Shown here piece by piece: positions 1 through 6,241 of a DNA stretch of 6,829 nt. Every line of letters starts with the position of its first letter. Within the stretch, counting starts at the first letter, position 1. Source of the DNA: Promethearchaeota archaeon (lineage in GTDB: Archaea > Asgardarchaeota > Lokiarchaeia > Sigynarchaeales > SOKP01); NCBI GenBank assembly GCA_016839635.1, contig JAEOTV010000210.1:1-6829 (forward strand), read 5' to 3'. Under the pieces are notes generated by a model. The model saw only the letters and a program-made list of their open reading frames with translations. It was not told the DNA's origin and searched no databases. The position numbers and the translations under genes were made by a program.

Positions 1-187
<187 letters not shown>

Positions 188-202
188 TCAGTTTTTATAC
201 AA

Positions 203-213
203 TTTTTAAATAT
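203..213 (-). promoter_or_regulatory. TATA box for the dehalogenase-like gene
   Basis: The minus strand reads ATATTTAAAAA here, centred about 27 bases upstream of the GTG start at 181. That distance is what an archaeal TATA box gives when transcription starts at the initiation codon, so a leaderless mRNA is expected. No Shine-Dalgarno sequence lies between the box and the GTG, which agrees. Confidence 0.5.
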
Positions 214-215
214 TC

Positions 216-225
216 TCAAATTTGA
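216..225. promoter_or_regulatory. Small palindrome TCAAATTTGA between divergent promoters
   Basis: TCAAATTTGA is a perfect 10-base palindrome in the 121-base divergent spacer between the dehalogenase-like gene and the AlaX gene. It sits directly upstream of the minus-strand TATA box, where a regulator could affect TFB/TBP binding. Ten-base palindromes made mostly of A and T are common by chance in DNA of this composition, so an operator role is only a possibility. Confidence 0.2.
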
Positions 226-253
226 AATAAGTTTGATTATTAATTGATATGAA

Positions 254-261
254 TTTATATT
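254..261 (+). promoter_or_regulatory. TATA box for the AlaX gene
   Basis: TTTATATT lies about 45 bases before the ATG at 303, predicting a transcription start near 281-286 and a leader of about 20 bases. That leader contains AAGGAAGG at 287-294, a fair Shine-Dalgarno-like sequence 8 bases from the ATG, so this gene probably has a short leader rather than a leaderless message. Confidence 0.4.
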
Positions 262-302
262 AATTTTATCAAAAGAAATCATTTACAAGGAAGGTTTTAA
301 AG

Positions 303-1469
303 ATGACTGAGAAGTTATATTGGGAAGATGCTTACCAAACGCAGTTTAAAGCTCAAGTAAAGCAAATTAAAGAACAAGGTATTATTCTCGATAAAACGTT
401 ATTTTATCCTGAAAGCGGAAATCAAGCAAGTGACAGAGGGTATTTAATATATGGAGATCATCAATTTGAAGTAGAGAAAGTTACTAAAGAAAATGAAGAA
501 ATAGTGCATTATATCTCTTCTGATTTTAAAACAAAAATTAATGTAGGGGACAAGGTTAATGGAAAAATAGATTGGGATTATAGATATGGTATTATGAAAG
601 CACATACTTCTCAACACATATTTTCAGCTGTAATCAAAAATAAATATAATATTGATACTCTCCGTGCTATTCTAAACTTTGAGGAAGTCTTCCTCCAAAT
701 TTCTCAAAAAATTGAATTTGAACAATTAAAGATAATGTTAATGGAAGTTAACAGAATTTGCAATTCTAAAAATTTAAAGTTAAATGCGCGTATATTATCA
801 AGGAAAGAAACTGAAGAATTCACTAAGGAAATAAGAAGCACAATCCCAGAAGAAGCTAATATAAGACTAGTTGAAATTAATAATTTAGATTTAGTATGTT
901 GTGGAGGAACTCATGTCAAGAATACTACAGAAATTGGGAACGTTTTTATTTATGAATTTAAAAAGGGCGATGAAATTAGGTATGTCGTTGGAAATAGAGC
1001 TATAGAATTGAGTTCAAATATGAATAAGGATATGATAGCACTAGCTAATGATATAAGCTCTCCTGTTGATAAATTGAAAGATTTGCTTAAAAAGCGTTTA
1101 GAACTTCTAGATAATATACAAGAACAAAACAGAGATTTATCCATTAAACTATTAGAGTCAATTTCTAAATCACCTTTTAAAATAATCGGCAATATTTCAT
1201 TATTTTATATAGATTTTGATATTGATATAAAGATTTTAAACAAATCCTTAGAAAAATTTCCCTTAAATTCACTTATCATTGTAAAATTTCAAAGCAATAA
1301 AATAAGGATACTCTCACCAAGTGAAATTGTTGATTCTAACAAATTATTACAACAACTTATCCAAAAATATGGTGGTAAAGGAGGCGGAAATCCTAAATCT
1401 TCTCAAGGATTTTTAAAGAATATGCCCGAAAATGTTTTGTCAGAGATAGAATCATTAATTCAAAATTAA
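303..1469 (+). CDS. alaX: Alanyl-tRNA editing protein, AlaX-L type (trans-acting Ala-tRNA deacylase)
   Basis: Free-standing relative of the AlaRS editing domain; the family hydrolyses Ser- or Gly-mischarged tRNA-Ala in trans in the cytoplasm. Visible features: an N-terminal beta-barrel region with the loop FYPESGNQASDRG (34-46), the first zinc/catalytic motif HTSQH (H101, H105), the second zinc motif CCGGTHV (C200, H204) followed by NTTEIG, a helical stretch rich in Leu/Lys/Glu (about 250-290), and a C-terminal DHHA1-like segment with the glycine-rich GGKGGGNPKSSQG (357-369). All four zinc ligands are present and the 388-residue length fits the long AlaX class that carries the AlaRS C-terminal domain. 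The first loop is usually GGGQ or SGGQ; here it is SGNQ. The ATG at 303 is preceded by AAGGAAGG, and no other start lies between it and the in-frame TAA at 261-263. It is monocistronic, divergent from the left gene and convergent with hdrB. Specificity for Ser versus Gly is not readable. Confidence 0.93.
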   Translation: MTEKLYWEDAYQTQFKAQVKQIKEQGIILDKTLFYPESGNQASDRGYLIYGDHQFEVEKVTKENEEIVHYISSDFKTKINVGDKVNGKIDWDYRYGIMKAHTSQHIFSAVIKNKYNIDTLRAILNFEEVFLQISQKIEFEQLKIMLMEVNRICNSKNLKLNARILSRKETEEFTKEIRSTIPEEANIRLVEINNLDLVCCGGTHVKNTTEIGNVFIYEFKKGDEIRYVVGNRAIELSSNMNKDMIALANDISSPVDKLKDLLKKRLELLDNIQEQNRDLSIKLLESISKSPFKIIGNISLFYIDFDIDIKILNKSLEKFPLNSLIIVKFQSNKIRILSPSEIVDSNKLLQQLIQKYGGKGGGNPKSSQGFLKNMPENVLSEIESLIQN

Positions 1470-1540
1470 TAAAAATTTAGATATCTACAAATTTATTAAA
1501 CAAATACATAGAGAAAAGAAAATTAAGAATAAGGATTCTG

Positions 1541-1549
1541 TTTTTATTT
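1541..1549 (+). terminator. Oligo-T tract after alaX
   Basis: TTTTTATTT lies about 70 bases past the alaX stop and overlaps the end of the convergent hdrB gene. Archaeal RNA polymerase terminates on T-rich non-template tracts without needing a hairpin. On the opposite strand, 1510-1534 reads as a pyrimidine-rich, T-dominated tract just past the hdrB stop, so this 74-base convergent spacer probably terminates both genes. Confidence 0.3.
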
Positions 1550-2413
1550 AAAACCCTTTTCTTCCAAAAATGAAGTTAATCTAGTTCTATGAAACTTTAA
1601 TCCAAGGTCTTCTGGATTTTCTCCAAATGCTAGAGCTAACAATTCAGTTACATATAAAATAGGAATGTTAAAACCTCCTGCTTTTTTCTGGTTGTTATCA
1701 AATTGTTGGAAACATGCTGGGCAATTTACTATTACTGCTTCAGCGCCAGCATTTGTTGCACTTGTTAACTTATTTTTTAATATTTGCATTGCAGGTTCTT
1801 CTTCAGTATTTCCAGTCCCTGTGCCGCAGCATAGCATTTCTTCTTCATAATCTACTGGAGTTGCTCCTGTAGCTGCAACAATTTCCCTTAATTTAACTGG
1901 ATTCATAGGATCGTCAGTTTGTACTTTTTCTGAAGGTCGATTATAGTGACAACCGGTATGACATGCAACTTTCAATCCGCTTAGTTCCTTAGTTATATTT
2001 TCTTTTATTTTATCAACATATTCATGTAAAATTTCAACAAAATGCTTCACATCAATATTTCCCTTAAATTCTTTTCCGATTGTTTTTAAAATCTTATTGA
2101 TGAATTCTTTTTCATGATCATCATGTTTTAATTCTTCATTAACCAGTTTCAATGTTTGAAAACATCCATTGCATAAAGAAATTATATCCTTTCCTTCTGC
2201 CTCGGCAATTGTAAGATTTCGTGCACCCATTGCCATCCAGCTTAAATGATCAGTACCATTAAATCCAACTGGATCTGGACAGCATGCAAATGCAGCATCA
2301 GATGTTTTAATTCCTAGTTTGTCAAAGACTTTTCTTGCTGAAGCTTCAATAAATGGGATTCTGTTGCCTATAACACATCCTTGAAACATTTTGTATTCTT
2401 CTGCTTTAGCCAT
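1544..2413 (-). CDS. hdrB: Heterodisulfide reductase subunit B-like protein (two CCG domains)
   Basis: HdrB proteins reduce disulfides (CoM-S-S-CoB in methanogens, other or unknown thiols elsewhere) using two non-cubane [4Fe-4S] clusters held by paired cysteine-rich CCG domains. Both domains are complete. The first has C13, C44-C45, and C81 and C84 (CNGC). The second has C151/C155 (CHTGCH), C195-C196 (CCG), and C231 and C234 (CPAC). The spacing matches structurally characterised HdrB, and 289 residues is normal for a separate subunit. It is soluble, with no signal peptide or membrane segment. The ATG at 2413 begins MAKAEEYKMFQGC, with the first cluster Cys at the usual short distance from the start. 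HdrC and HdrA are not adjacent: the upstream neighbour on the same strand is an unrelated membrane protein, separated by a terminator. The partner and the physiological disulfide therefore cannot be assigned. A lactate/glycolate-oxidase-type CCG subunit is the less likely alternative. Confidence 0.88.
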   Translation of the reverse strand: MAKAEEYKMFQGCVIGNRIPFIEASARKVFDKLGIKTSDAAFACCPDPVGFNGTDHLSWMAMGARNLTIAEAEGKDIISLCNGCFQTLKLVNEELKHDDHEKEFINKILKTIGKEFKGNIDVKHFVEILHEYVDKIKENITKELSGLKVACHTGCHYNRPSEKVQTDDPMNPVKLREIVAATGATPVDYEEEMLCCGTGTGNTEEEPAMQILKNKLTSATNAGAEAVIVNCPACFQQFDNNQKKAGGFNIPILYVTELLALAFGENPEDLGLKFHRTRLTSFLEEKGFK

Positions 2414-2470
2414 ATTAAATCATCTAATAATATTTGAAAATAACAATAATTTGTATTTGTAAATATTGAA

Positions 2471-2492
2471 TTTTTTAAAAATCTTCTCTCTA
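2471..2492 (-). promoter_or_regulatory. Promoter of hdrB (purine-rich BRE plus TATA)
   Basis: On the minus strand a purine-rich GAGAGAAGA is followed by TTTTTAAAAAA, an arrangement resembling an archaeal BRE plus TATA box. It would start transcription near 2450 and give a leader of about 38 bases before the ATG at 2413. It lies downstream of the membrane-protein terminator, which supports separate transcription of hdrB. Other AT-rich matches nearby make the exact box uncertain. Confidence 0.35.
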
Positions 2493-2518
2493 TTAAATTA
2501 GAATGATAATGTTATAAT

Positions 2519-2554
2519 TAAAAAAAAATAATGAAAATTAGTATTAACAATTTT
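2519..2554 (-). terminator. Stem-loop plus T9 terminator after the membrane-protein gene
   Basis: Just past the TAA of the membrane-protein gene, the minus strand has an AAAATT/AATTTT stem (2549-2554 with 2534-2539, 9-base loop) followed by nine consecutive T residues (plus-strand A run 2520-2528). The stem is weak, but a T9 tract alone is a strong archaeal termination signal. It separates this gene from hdrB downstream. Confidence 0.55.
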
Positions 2555-2565
2555 GGTGAAAAATT

Positions 2566-2994
2566 TTAGTCTTTTAACATTCTTCTTGCAAAAATAGCTA
2601 AAATAACCCCCGCGAGGCCATAAACTCCATTAAAAGTGTTTAGAAGTAATAACGGTAAATCACTGATCGCTGTGCCACCAAAAATACTTGTGATGAGCAA
2701 AATAATTAAACTAATTAAACTGGAACCAATTCCTATCCCAACTATTAATCTTCCAGCGAAATCTGAGCTATAACCTGCGATAAAAGCCCCAATTATGACC
2801 GATATACCACCACCCATTGCAATGAAGCTAAATACATTTAATATTATCTCAATGACAGCCTGCATATCTGGACCAACAAATCCAGAAAGTAAAGTAAGTA
2901 TTGTTCCTAAAAAACCAACGCGACCGATTAATGAGCTTATTAACATCAAAGCTCCACCAATTATACACAAAATTACTCCTTTTTTATGCTCCAT
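2566..2994 (-). CDS. Small integral membrane protein of unknown function, four predicted helices
   Basis: I do not recognise a family. The 142-residue product is very hydrophobic, with membrane segments at about 6-24, 47-73, 83-105 and 114-136; a shorter hydrophobic patch at 27-40 might be a re-entrant or amphipathic element. The N-terminus MEHKK and C-terminus ARRMLKD are both positively charged, so by the positive-inside rule both ends should face the cytoplasm, consistent with an even helix number. Glycine-rich stretches (MGGGISVIIGAFIAG and GIGIGSS) suggest tight helix packing. There are no conserved-looking charged residues inside the helices and no cysteine pair, so nothing indicates a transporter or enzyme. 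The ATG at 2994 is preceded by a plausible promoter. The gene has its own terminator and is divergent from the M29 peptidase, so context gives no function. It reads as a real gene because of its coherent membrane-protein composition. Confidence 0.72.
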   Translation of the reverse strand: MEHKKGVILCIIGGALMLISSLIGRVGFLGTILTLLSGFVGPDMQAVIEIILNVFSFIAMGGGISVIIGAFIAGYSSDFAGRLIVGIGIGSSLISLIILLITSIFGGTAISDLPLLLLNTFNGVYGLAGVILAIFARRMLKD

Positions 2995-3005
2995 TATTGC
3001 ATCCC

Positions 3006-3022
3006 AAACAATGTTATTGTTT
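3006..3022. promoter_or_regulatory. Perfect inverted repeat at the membrane-protein gene's transcription start
   Basis: AAACAAT (3006-3012) and ATTGTTT (3016-3022) are perfect inverted copies with a 3-base GTT centre. The repeat lies between the presumed TATA box and the ATG at 2994, across the predicted transcription start. It could be a repressor site of the usual archaeal design, blocking RNA polymerase recruitment, or a small leader hairpin. No second copy was seen in this window. Confidence 0.35.
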
Positions 3023-3032
3023 TTGAATTTAA

Positions 3033-3045
3033 TTTAAATATAAAA
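3033..3045 (-). promoter_or_regulatory. TATA box for the membrane-protein gene
   Basis: The minus strand reads TTTTATATTTAAA, a strong archaeal TATA match. It predicts a transcription start near 3013 and a leader of about 19 bases before the ATG at 2994. No convincing Shine-Dalgarno sequence is present in that leader. Confidence 0.5.
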
Positions 3046-3077
3046 TAAGAAAATAGAACTTTTATTTAAATTCTGGT

Positions 3078-3089
3078 TATATTTAAATC
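3078..3089 (+). promoter_or_regulatory. TATA box for the M29 aminopeptidase gene
   Basis: TTATATTTAAAT on the plus strand predicts a transcription start near 3108-3112 and a leader of about 55 bases. The leader contains GAGGGAGGA (3146-3154), the clearest Shine-Dalgarno sequence in the window, although its GGAGG core is 13 bases from the ATG, longer than usual. The in-frame TGA at 3161-3163 rules out an upstream start. Confidence 0.4.
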
Positions 3090-3166
3090 TACCAATTTCC
3101 TTATAGAGCTTATTTTGCGTTTCTCTAATTAGTAAGCATTATAAAGAGGGAGGAACTAGTTGAAAT

Positions 3167-4276
3167 ATGATTAATCCCTTTTATGAAAAATTAGCCAAAT
3201 TAGCAGTAAATTATTCTATCCAGGTTAAAAAGGGAGATAGAGTATTTATATTAGGCCCAGCATTAGCAGAGGAGCTTTTCCGTGCTTTATATGTTGAAAT
3301 TATAAAAGCAGGGGGTCATGCTTTTTTACATCCTTCTATAGAGGGCCAGGATGATTTATTATTTAAATATGCTTCAGAAGAACAACTCATTTATATTGAT
3401 GATGTAAGAAAACAAATTCATAGAGAATTTGACTGTATGATTGCCATCAGTGCTGAATATAATACTAAAGATTTAAGTTTAGTTGATCCCCAAATCCTCT
3501 CTAAACGTTATGGTTCTTCAGAAATAAAAGAACTTTGGGATCTATGGTATGATAGAGCTTCAAGAAAAGAAGCAAGATGGGTAATAATTCCTTTTCCTTG
3601 TAATTCATTTGCCCAAGAGGCAAATATGGACTTATTTTCTTATTCAAGTTTCATAGAAAAAGCCTTATTACTTGATAAAGAAAATCCTATTCAAGAGTGG
3701 CAAAAAATAGAAAAGGATCAAGAGGATTATGTTAAATATTTAAATGGAGTTGAATTAATCCAAATTCTAGGAGAAAATACTGATTTAACCATGTCAACTA
3801 AAGGTAGAACATGGGAGAATGATTGTGGACGGTTTAACTTACCAGATGGTGAAGTCGCTACGAGTCCAGTAGAAGATTCTGTTAATGGGCATATTCGATT
3901 TACATACCCTGCGTTGCATTTGGGTAAGGAAGTTGAAAATATCTATTTAGAATTCAAAGATGGGGAAGTCGTAAATTCCACTGCAGATAAAGGGGAAGAA
4001 TTTCTTCAAGAGATACTAAAAATTGAAAATGCTGATAAGTTAGGAGAATTTGCTATCGGGACAAATTATGGAATAACAGAATTTACAAAAAATATACTTT
4101 TTGATGAAAAAATGGGAGGAACAATACATATTGCTCTTGGGGATGGATTTAAAGAATTAGGTTCAAAAAACGAGAGTTCAATTCATTGGGATATACTAAA
4201 GGATATGACAAAACCAGGTTCTAATATTATCGCAGATGATAAGGTTATATATGAAGAAGGAAAATGGAAAATTTAG
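3167..4276 (+). CDS. M29-family metallo-aminopeptidase (thermophilic aminopeptidase family)
   Basis: Cytoplasmic peptidase that removes N-terminal residues from peptides using a two-metal site. The N-terminal half has the family pattern: KKGDRVFILG (21-30), then a helix and AGGHAFLHP (48-56). The C-terminal half carries the metal ligands: E229 in LPDGE, E294 in LGEFAIGTN, E314 in FDEK, H321 in HIALG, and H340/D342 in SSIHWD. Spacing agrees with Thermus AmpT (Glu250, Glu316, Glu340, His345, His378, Asp380), allowing for indels. The catalytic Tyr352 of AmpT should fall at residue 328, where this protein has Phe (HIALGDGF). The length of 369 is slightly short of the bacterial enzymes (about 410) but typical of archaeal-type members. 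ATG at 3167 is the only possible start because TGA lies two codons upstream. The gene is single, divergent from the membrane-protein gene and convergent with fdhD, 9 bases apart. Family call firm; catalytic competence less so. Confidence 0.9.
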   Translation: MINPFYEKLAKLAVNYSIQVKKGDRVFILGPALAEELFRALYVEIIKAGGHAFLHPSIEGQDDLLFKYASEEQLIYIDDVRKQIHREFDCMIAISAEYNTKDLSLVDPQILSKRYGSSEIKELWDLWYDRASRKEARWVIIPFPCNSFAQEANMDLFSYSSFIEKALLLDKENPIQEWQKIEKDQEDYVKYLNGVELIQILGENTDLTMSTKGRTWENDCGRFNLPDGEVATSPVEDSVNGHIRFTYPALHLGKEVENIYLEFKDGEVVNSTADKGEEFLQEILKIENADKLGEFAIGTNYGITEFTKNILFDEKMGGTIHIALGDGFKELGSKNESSIHWDILKDMTKPGSNIIADDKVIYEEGKWKI

Positions 4277-4285
4277 ATTGAAGAT

Positions 4286-5110
4286 TTAGAGTTCTATTTT
4301 ATTTGGATGAGTATAAATATTCATCCTTGTTCCACGGGCAAATCCAATTAAGGTAACCCCATAACCAAAAGCCAGACGAACGCCAGATTCTATCGCCGCA
4401 GACAGAGAAGCAACAATTGGAATTTTAGCTCTTATTGCTTTAAGAACTGAATCTCCTGTTAATCGGCCTGTTGAGGTTAAAAAAACATCCTCGAATTTAT
4501 AATGTTTTAATAACATATCTCCAATGACTTTATCGATAGCGTTATGCCTACCAATATCTTCTTTAACACTTAACATATTTCCCTTAACATCAAATATAGC
4601 AGCTCCATGACAACCTCCCGTTTCACGATAAAGAGGAGTATTTATTTGCATTTGTTTTATTGCGGCAAAAATGGTGCTTGCTTTAATTGTTATGGAATCT
4701 TTAGATGTGATATTATCTTTGATAATGGATTTTTCTAAAGTCTCTTTAATCATATTACGCCAAGGTGATGGTATTCCACAAGTAGTATCAATAACTCGAC
4801 TTACTGGACTAAGATCAAGTTCTTCTAGGTTAAAACCAATATTATTATCTAATTCTATGAAAATTGAATTTTCTAATTCATTTACCTTGATTACTTTAAT
4901 ATCTTCTACTGAATTAATTATACCTATTGAAAACAAAAATCCAATAGAGAGCTCTTTTAGGTCTTTGGCTAAACAAATTATGTTAACTAGAGGTTTAGAA
5001 TTTACATATATATCAACTGAAGTTTCATATAGTATGATATCTTCAGTTTCTTCTTTCTTTCCTTTATATACTCGTGAGATCCTCACTTTTCTTTTAAACA
5101 AATAAACCAA
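4286..5110 (-). CDS. fdhD: FdhD-like sulfur carrier for formate dehydrogenase maturation
   Basis: FdhD passes sulfur from a cysteine desulfurase to the molybdenum/tungsten bis-pterin cofactor of formate dehydrogenases, in the cytoplasm. Signature blocks in order: ILYETSVDIYVNSKP (26-40), DLKELSIGFLFSIGII (50-65), TTCGIPS (109-115), TGGCHGAAIFD (164-174), KEDIGRHNAIDKVIG (183-197), STGRLTGDSVLKA (213-225) and IGFARGTRMNIYTHP (255-269). The EDIGRHN block is diagnostic. The length of 274 matches E. coli FdhD (277). E. coli has C121-x-x-C124 in a flexible loop; here only the first Cys (C111) remains and the second position is Pro114, so the protein would work with a single loop cysteine. The start is TTG at 5110: TGA precedes it directly and the first ATG in frame is codon 120, so a non-ATG start is certain (TTG at codon 4 or GTG at codon 9 are alternatives). 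No formate dehydrogenase gene is nearby. Confidence 0.9.
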   Translation of the reverse strand: MVYLFKRKVRISRVYKGKKEETEDIILYETSVDIYVNSKPLVNIICLAKDLKELSIGFLFSIGIINSVEDIKVIKVNELENSIFIELDNNIGFNLEELDLSPVSRVIDTTCGIPSPWRNMIKETLEKSIIKDNITSKDSITIKASTIFAAIKQMQINTPLYRETGGCHGAAIFDVKGNMLSVKEDIGRHNAIDKVIGDMLLKHYKFEDVFLTSTGRLTGDSVLKAIRAKIPIVASLSAAIESGVRLAFGYGVTLIGFARGTRMNIYTHPNKIEL

Positions 5111-5127
5111 TCAATCTGATTTTTTAA

Positions 5128-5139
5128 ATTATATTTATA
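5128..5139 (-). promoter_or_regulatory. TATA box for fdhD, consistent with a leaderless message
   Basis: The minus strand reads TATAAATATAAT centred about 24 bases upstream of the TTG at 5110. Transcription would begin at or next to that TTG, and no Shine-Dalgarno sequence exists before it, supporting a leaderless TTG start. The rest of the 116-base spacer to the GNAT gene holds only a T6 tract on the minus strand (5178-5183), possibly the GNAT terminator. Confidence 0.45.
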
Positions 5140-5226
5140 TGATTTGTATATGCTATTTTTCTTAAATATAATGTGCTAAAAAAGTATTATACCTATGAAA
5201 TATAGATGATTGAAAATTTAATATAA

Positions 5227-6165
5227 TCAATTAATTTGATATAGTTTTCGTGTTAAATTCTTTTCTACATAAAAACCAAATCTTTTATAGAGATTGAGAG
5301 CCTTTTCATTTTTTGTATCAACTCCTAACTTAATCATTTTACATCCTTTTTTACGAAGGTTTTCAATTCCTGATGCTAGTATTGCGCTTCCAATTTTACG
5401 ATGTTGATAGCTAGGAAGAACTCCTAAATTTCCAATTCCCCCACTCTGATCTTGTTCAGGATTTATAAAAGTATCACACATCCCAATAAGTTTTTCATTA
5501 TCATAAGCAACACAATGATTAACGATATATTTTTTTTTGAAGCTCTCTGTCATTTTTTTCCATTTAGTTTTAGTTATTGGGTTATATTTAAATGAGTCTG
5601 CAAATGCTTTGTTTAATATATTAACCGCACTCTCATAATCGTCCAATTCCTTTATCGTCTGAATTTTAATACCTTCTGGAACACCAGGATATGAAAATAA
5701 GTTAAAATTATCCAGATACATATACCAAGCGTAATTCACCGGACTAAATCCGTAACTTTCTAATTTCTCATCAAAAGGAGCTGATAATTCTCCATATGTC
5801 TCAAATATAATTTCTGGGATATTTAATTTATTTTTAAGATCCAGAGTGGCATCAATTACCACTTCTGGGAGTTTTGAATTAAAATATTCCGGTTTTACAG
5901 CAGAAATCGTAAGATAAGCATCTTTAAAAAGAGGAGTAATCGATAATCCGGTATAACCAACGATTTCTCCTTCTTCATTTTCAAAAGTTAGAAAGTCTCT
6001 GGATAAAACACTATCCTTTAGATATATCGTACGAGCGATTTCTTCAGTCATTAGAAATGATGCTTCAGGATTTAAGTATTTAACCATTTGATTATATAAA
6101 TCTATAATTAAATTAAATCCAAGAGATTCTTCATAAGGTTTAATCTTAAACGTATCCGCCTTCAT
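5227..6165 (-). CDS. GNAT-family N-acetyltransferase with two tandem GNAT domains
   Basis: GNAT enzymes transfer an acyl group from acyl-CoA to an amine; the substrate cannot be told here. The C-terminal half (about 165-312) is a full GNAT domain: motif A, NLGVLPSYQHRKIGSA (246-261), has the acyl-CoA-binding R-x-x-G-x-A (R256, G259, A261), and motif B is VDTKNEKALNLYKRFGF (282-298). The N-terminal half (about 5-150) keeps the GNAT outline (EEGEIVGYTGLSI at 64-76, YGFSP at 138-142) but lacks an R-x-x-G-x-G/A loop, so it looks like a degenerate copy. This resembles the MshD (mycothiol synthase) two-domain design, though nothing ties it to mycothiol. ATG at 6165 follows a TATA-like sequence by about 24 bases, so it is probably leaderless. 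It is the downstream member of a tandem pair with a close paralogue. It is soluble, with no signal peptide. Confidence 0.85.
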   Translation of the reverse strand: MKADTFKIKPYEESLGFNLIIDLYNQMVKYLNPEASFLMTEEIARTIYLKDSVLSRDFLTFENEEGEIVGYTGLSITPLFKDAYLTISAVKPEYFNSKLPEVVIDATLDLKNKLNIPEIIFETYGELSAPFDEKLESYGFSPVNYAWYMYLDNFNLFSYPGVPEGIKIQTIKELDDYESAVNILNKAFADSFKYNPITKTKWKKMTESFKKKYIVNHCVAYDNEKLIGMCDTFINPEQDQSGGIGNLGVLPSYQHRKIGSAILASGIENLRKKGCKMIKLGVDTKNEKALNLYKRFGFYVEKNLTRKLYQIN

Positions 6166-6179
6166 AATTTTAATGAATT

Positions 6180-6194
6180 ATAATTATATATTTA
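6180..6194 (-). promoter_or_regulatory. TATA box for the downstream GNAT gene
   Basis: The minus strand reads TTAAATATATAATTA in the 76-base spacer between the two GNAT genes. It is centred about 23 bases before the ATG at 6165, so the downstream copy probably has its own leaderless promoter instead of depending on readthrough from its paralogue. Confidence 0.45.
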
Positions 6195-6241
6195 ATATTA
6201 ACTATTGATATATTATTGAGTTTTAGGGTTTAATCGAGAAC

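Noticed and set aside
2795..3037. Plus-strand open frame of about 80 codons opposite the membrane-protein gene
   Set aside because: It is antisense to a coherent hydrophobic protein, has no promoter or ribosome site of its own, and its composition is that of a reverse-strand shadow.
4671..5105. Plus-strand open frame of 144 codons inside fdhD
   Set aside because: It lies fully antisense to the strongly conserved fdhD gene and shows no recognisable domain, so it is a shadow frame.
1544..5110. HdrB and FdhD as parts of one formate/heterodisulfide electron-transfer operon
   Set aside because: They are separated by a membrane-protein gene with its own terminator and by an opposite-strand peptidase gene, and no formate dehydrogenase, HdrA or HdrC is present; only a loose metabolic link remains.
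5111..5226. Possible C/D-box small RNA (GATGATTGA and CTGA-like words)
   Set aside because: The C-box match is imperfect, the D-box candidate belongs to the fdhD promoter region, and there are no paired C'/D' boxes at suitable spacing.
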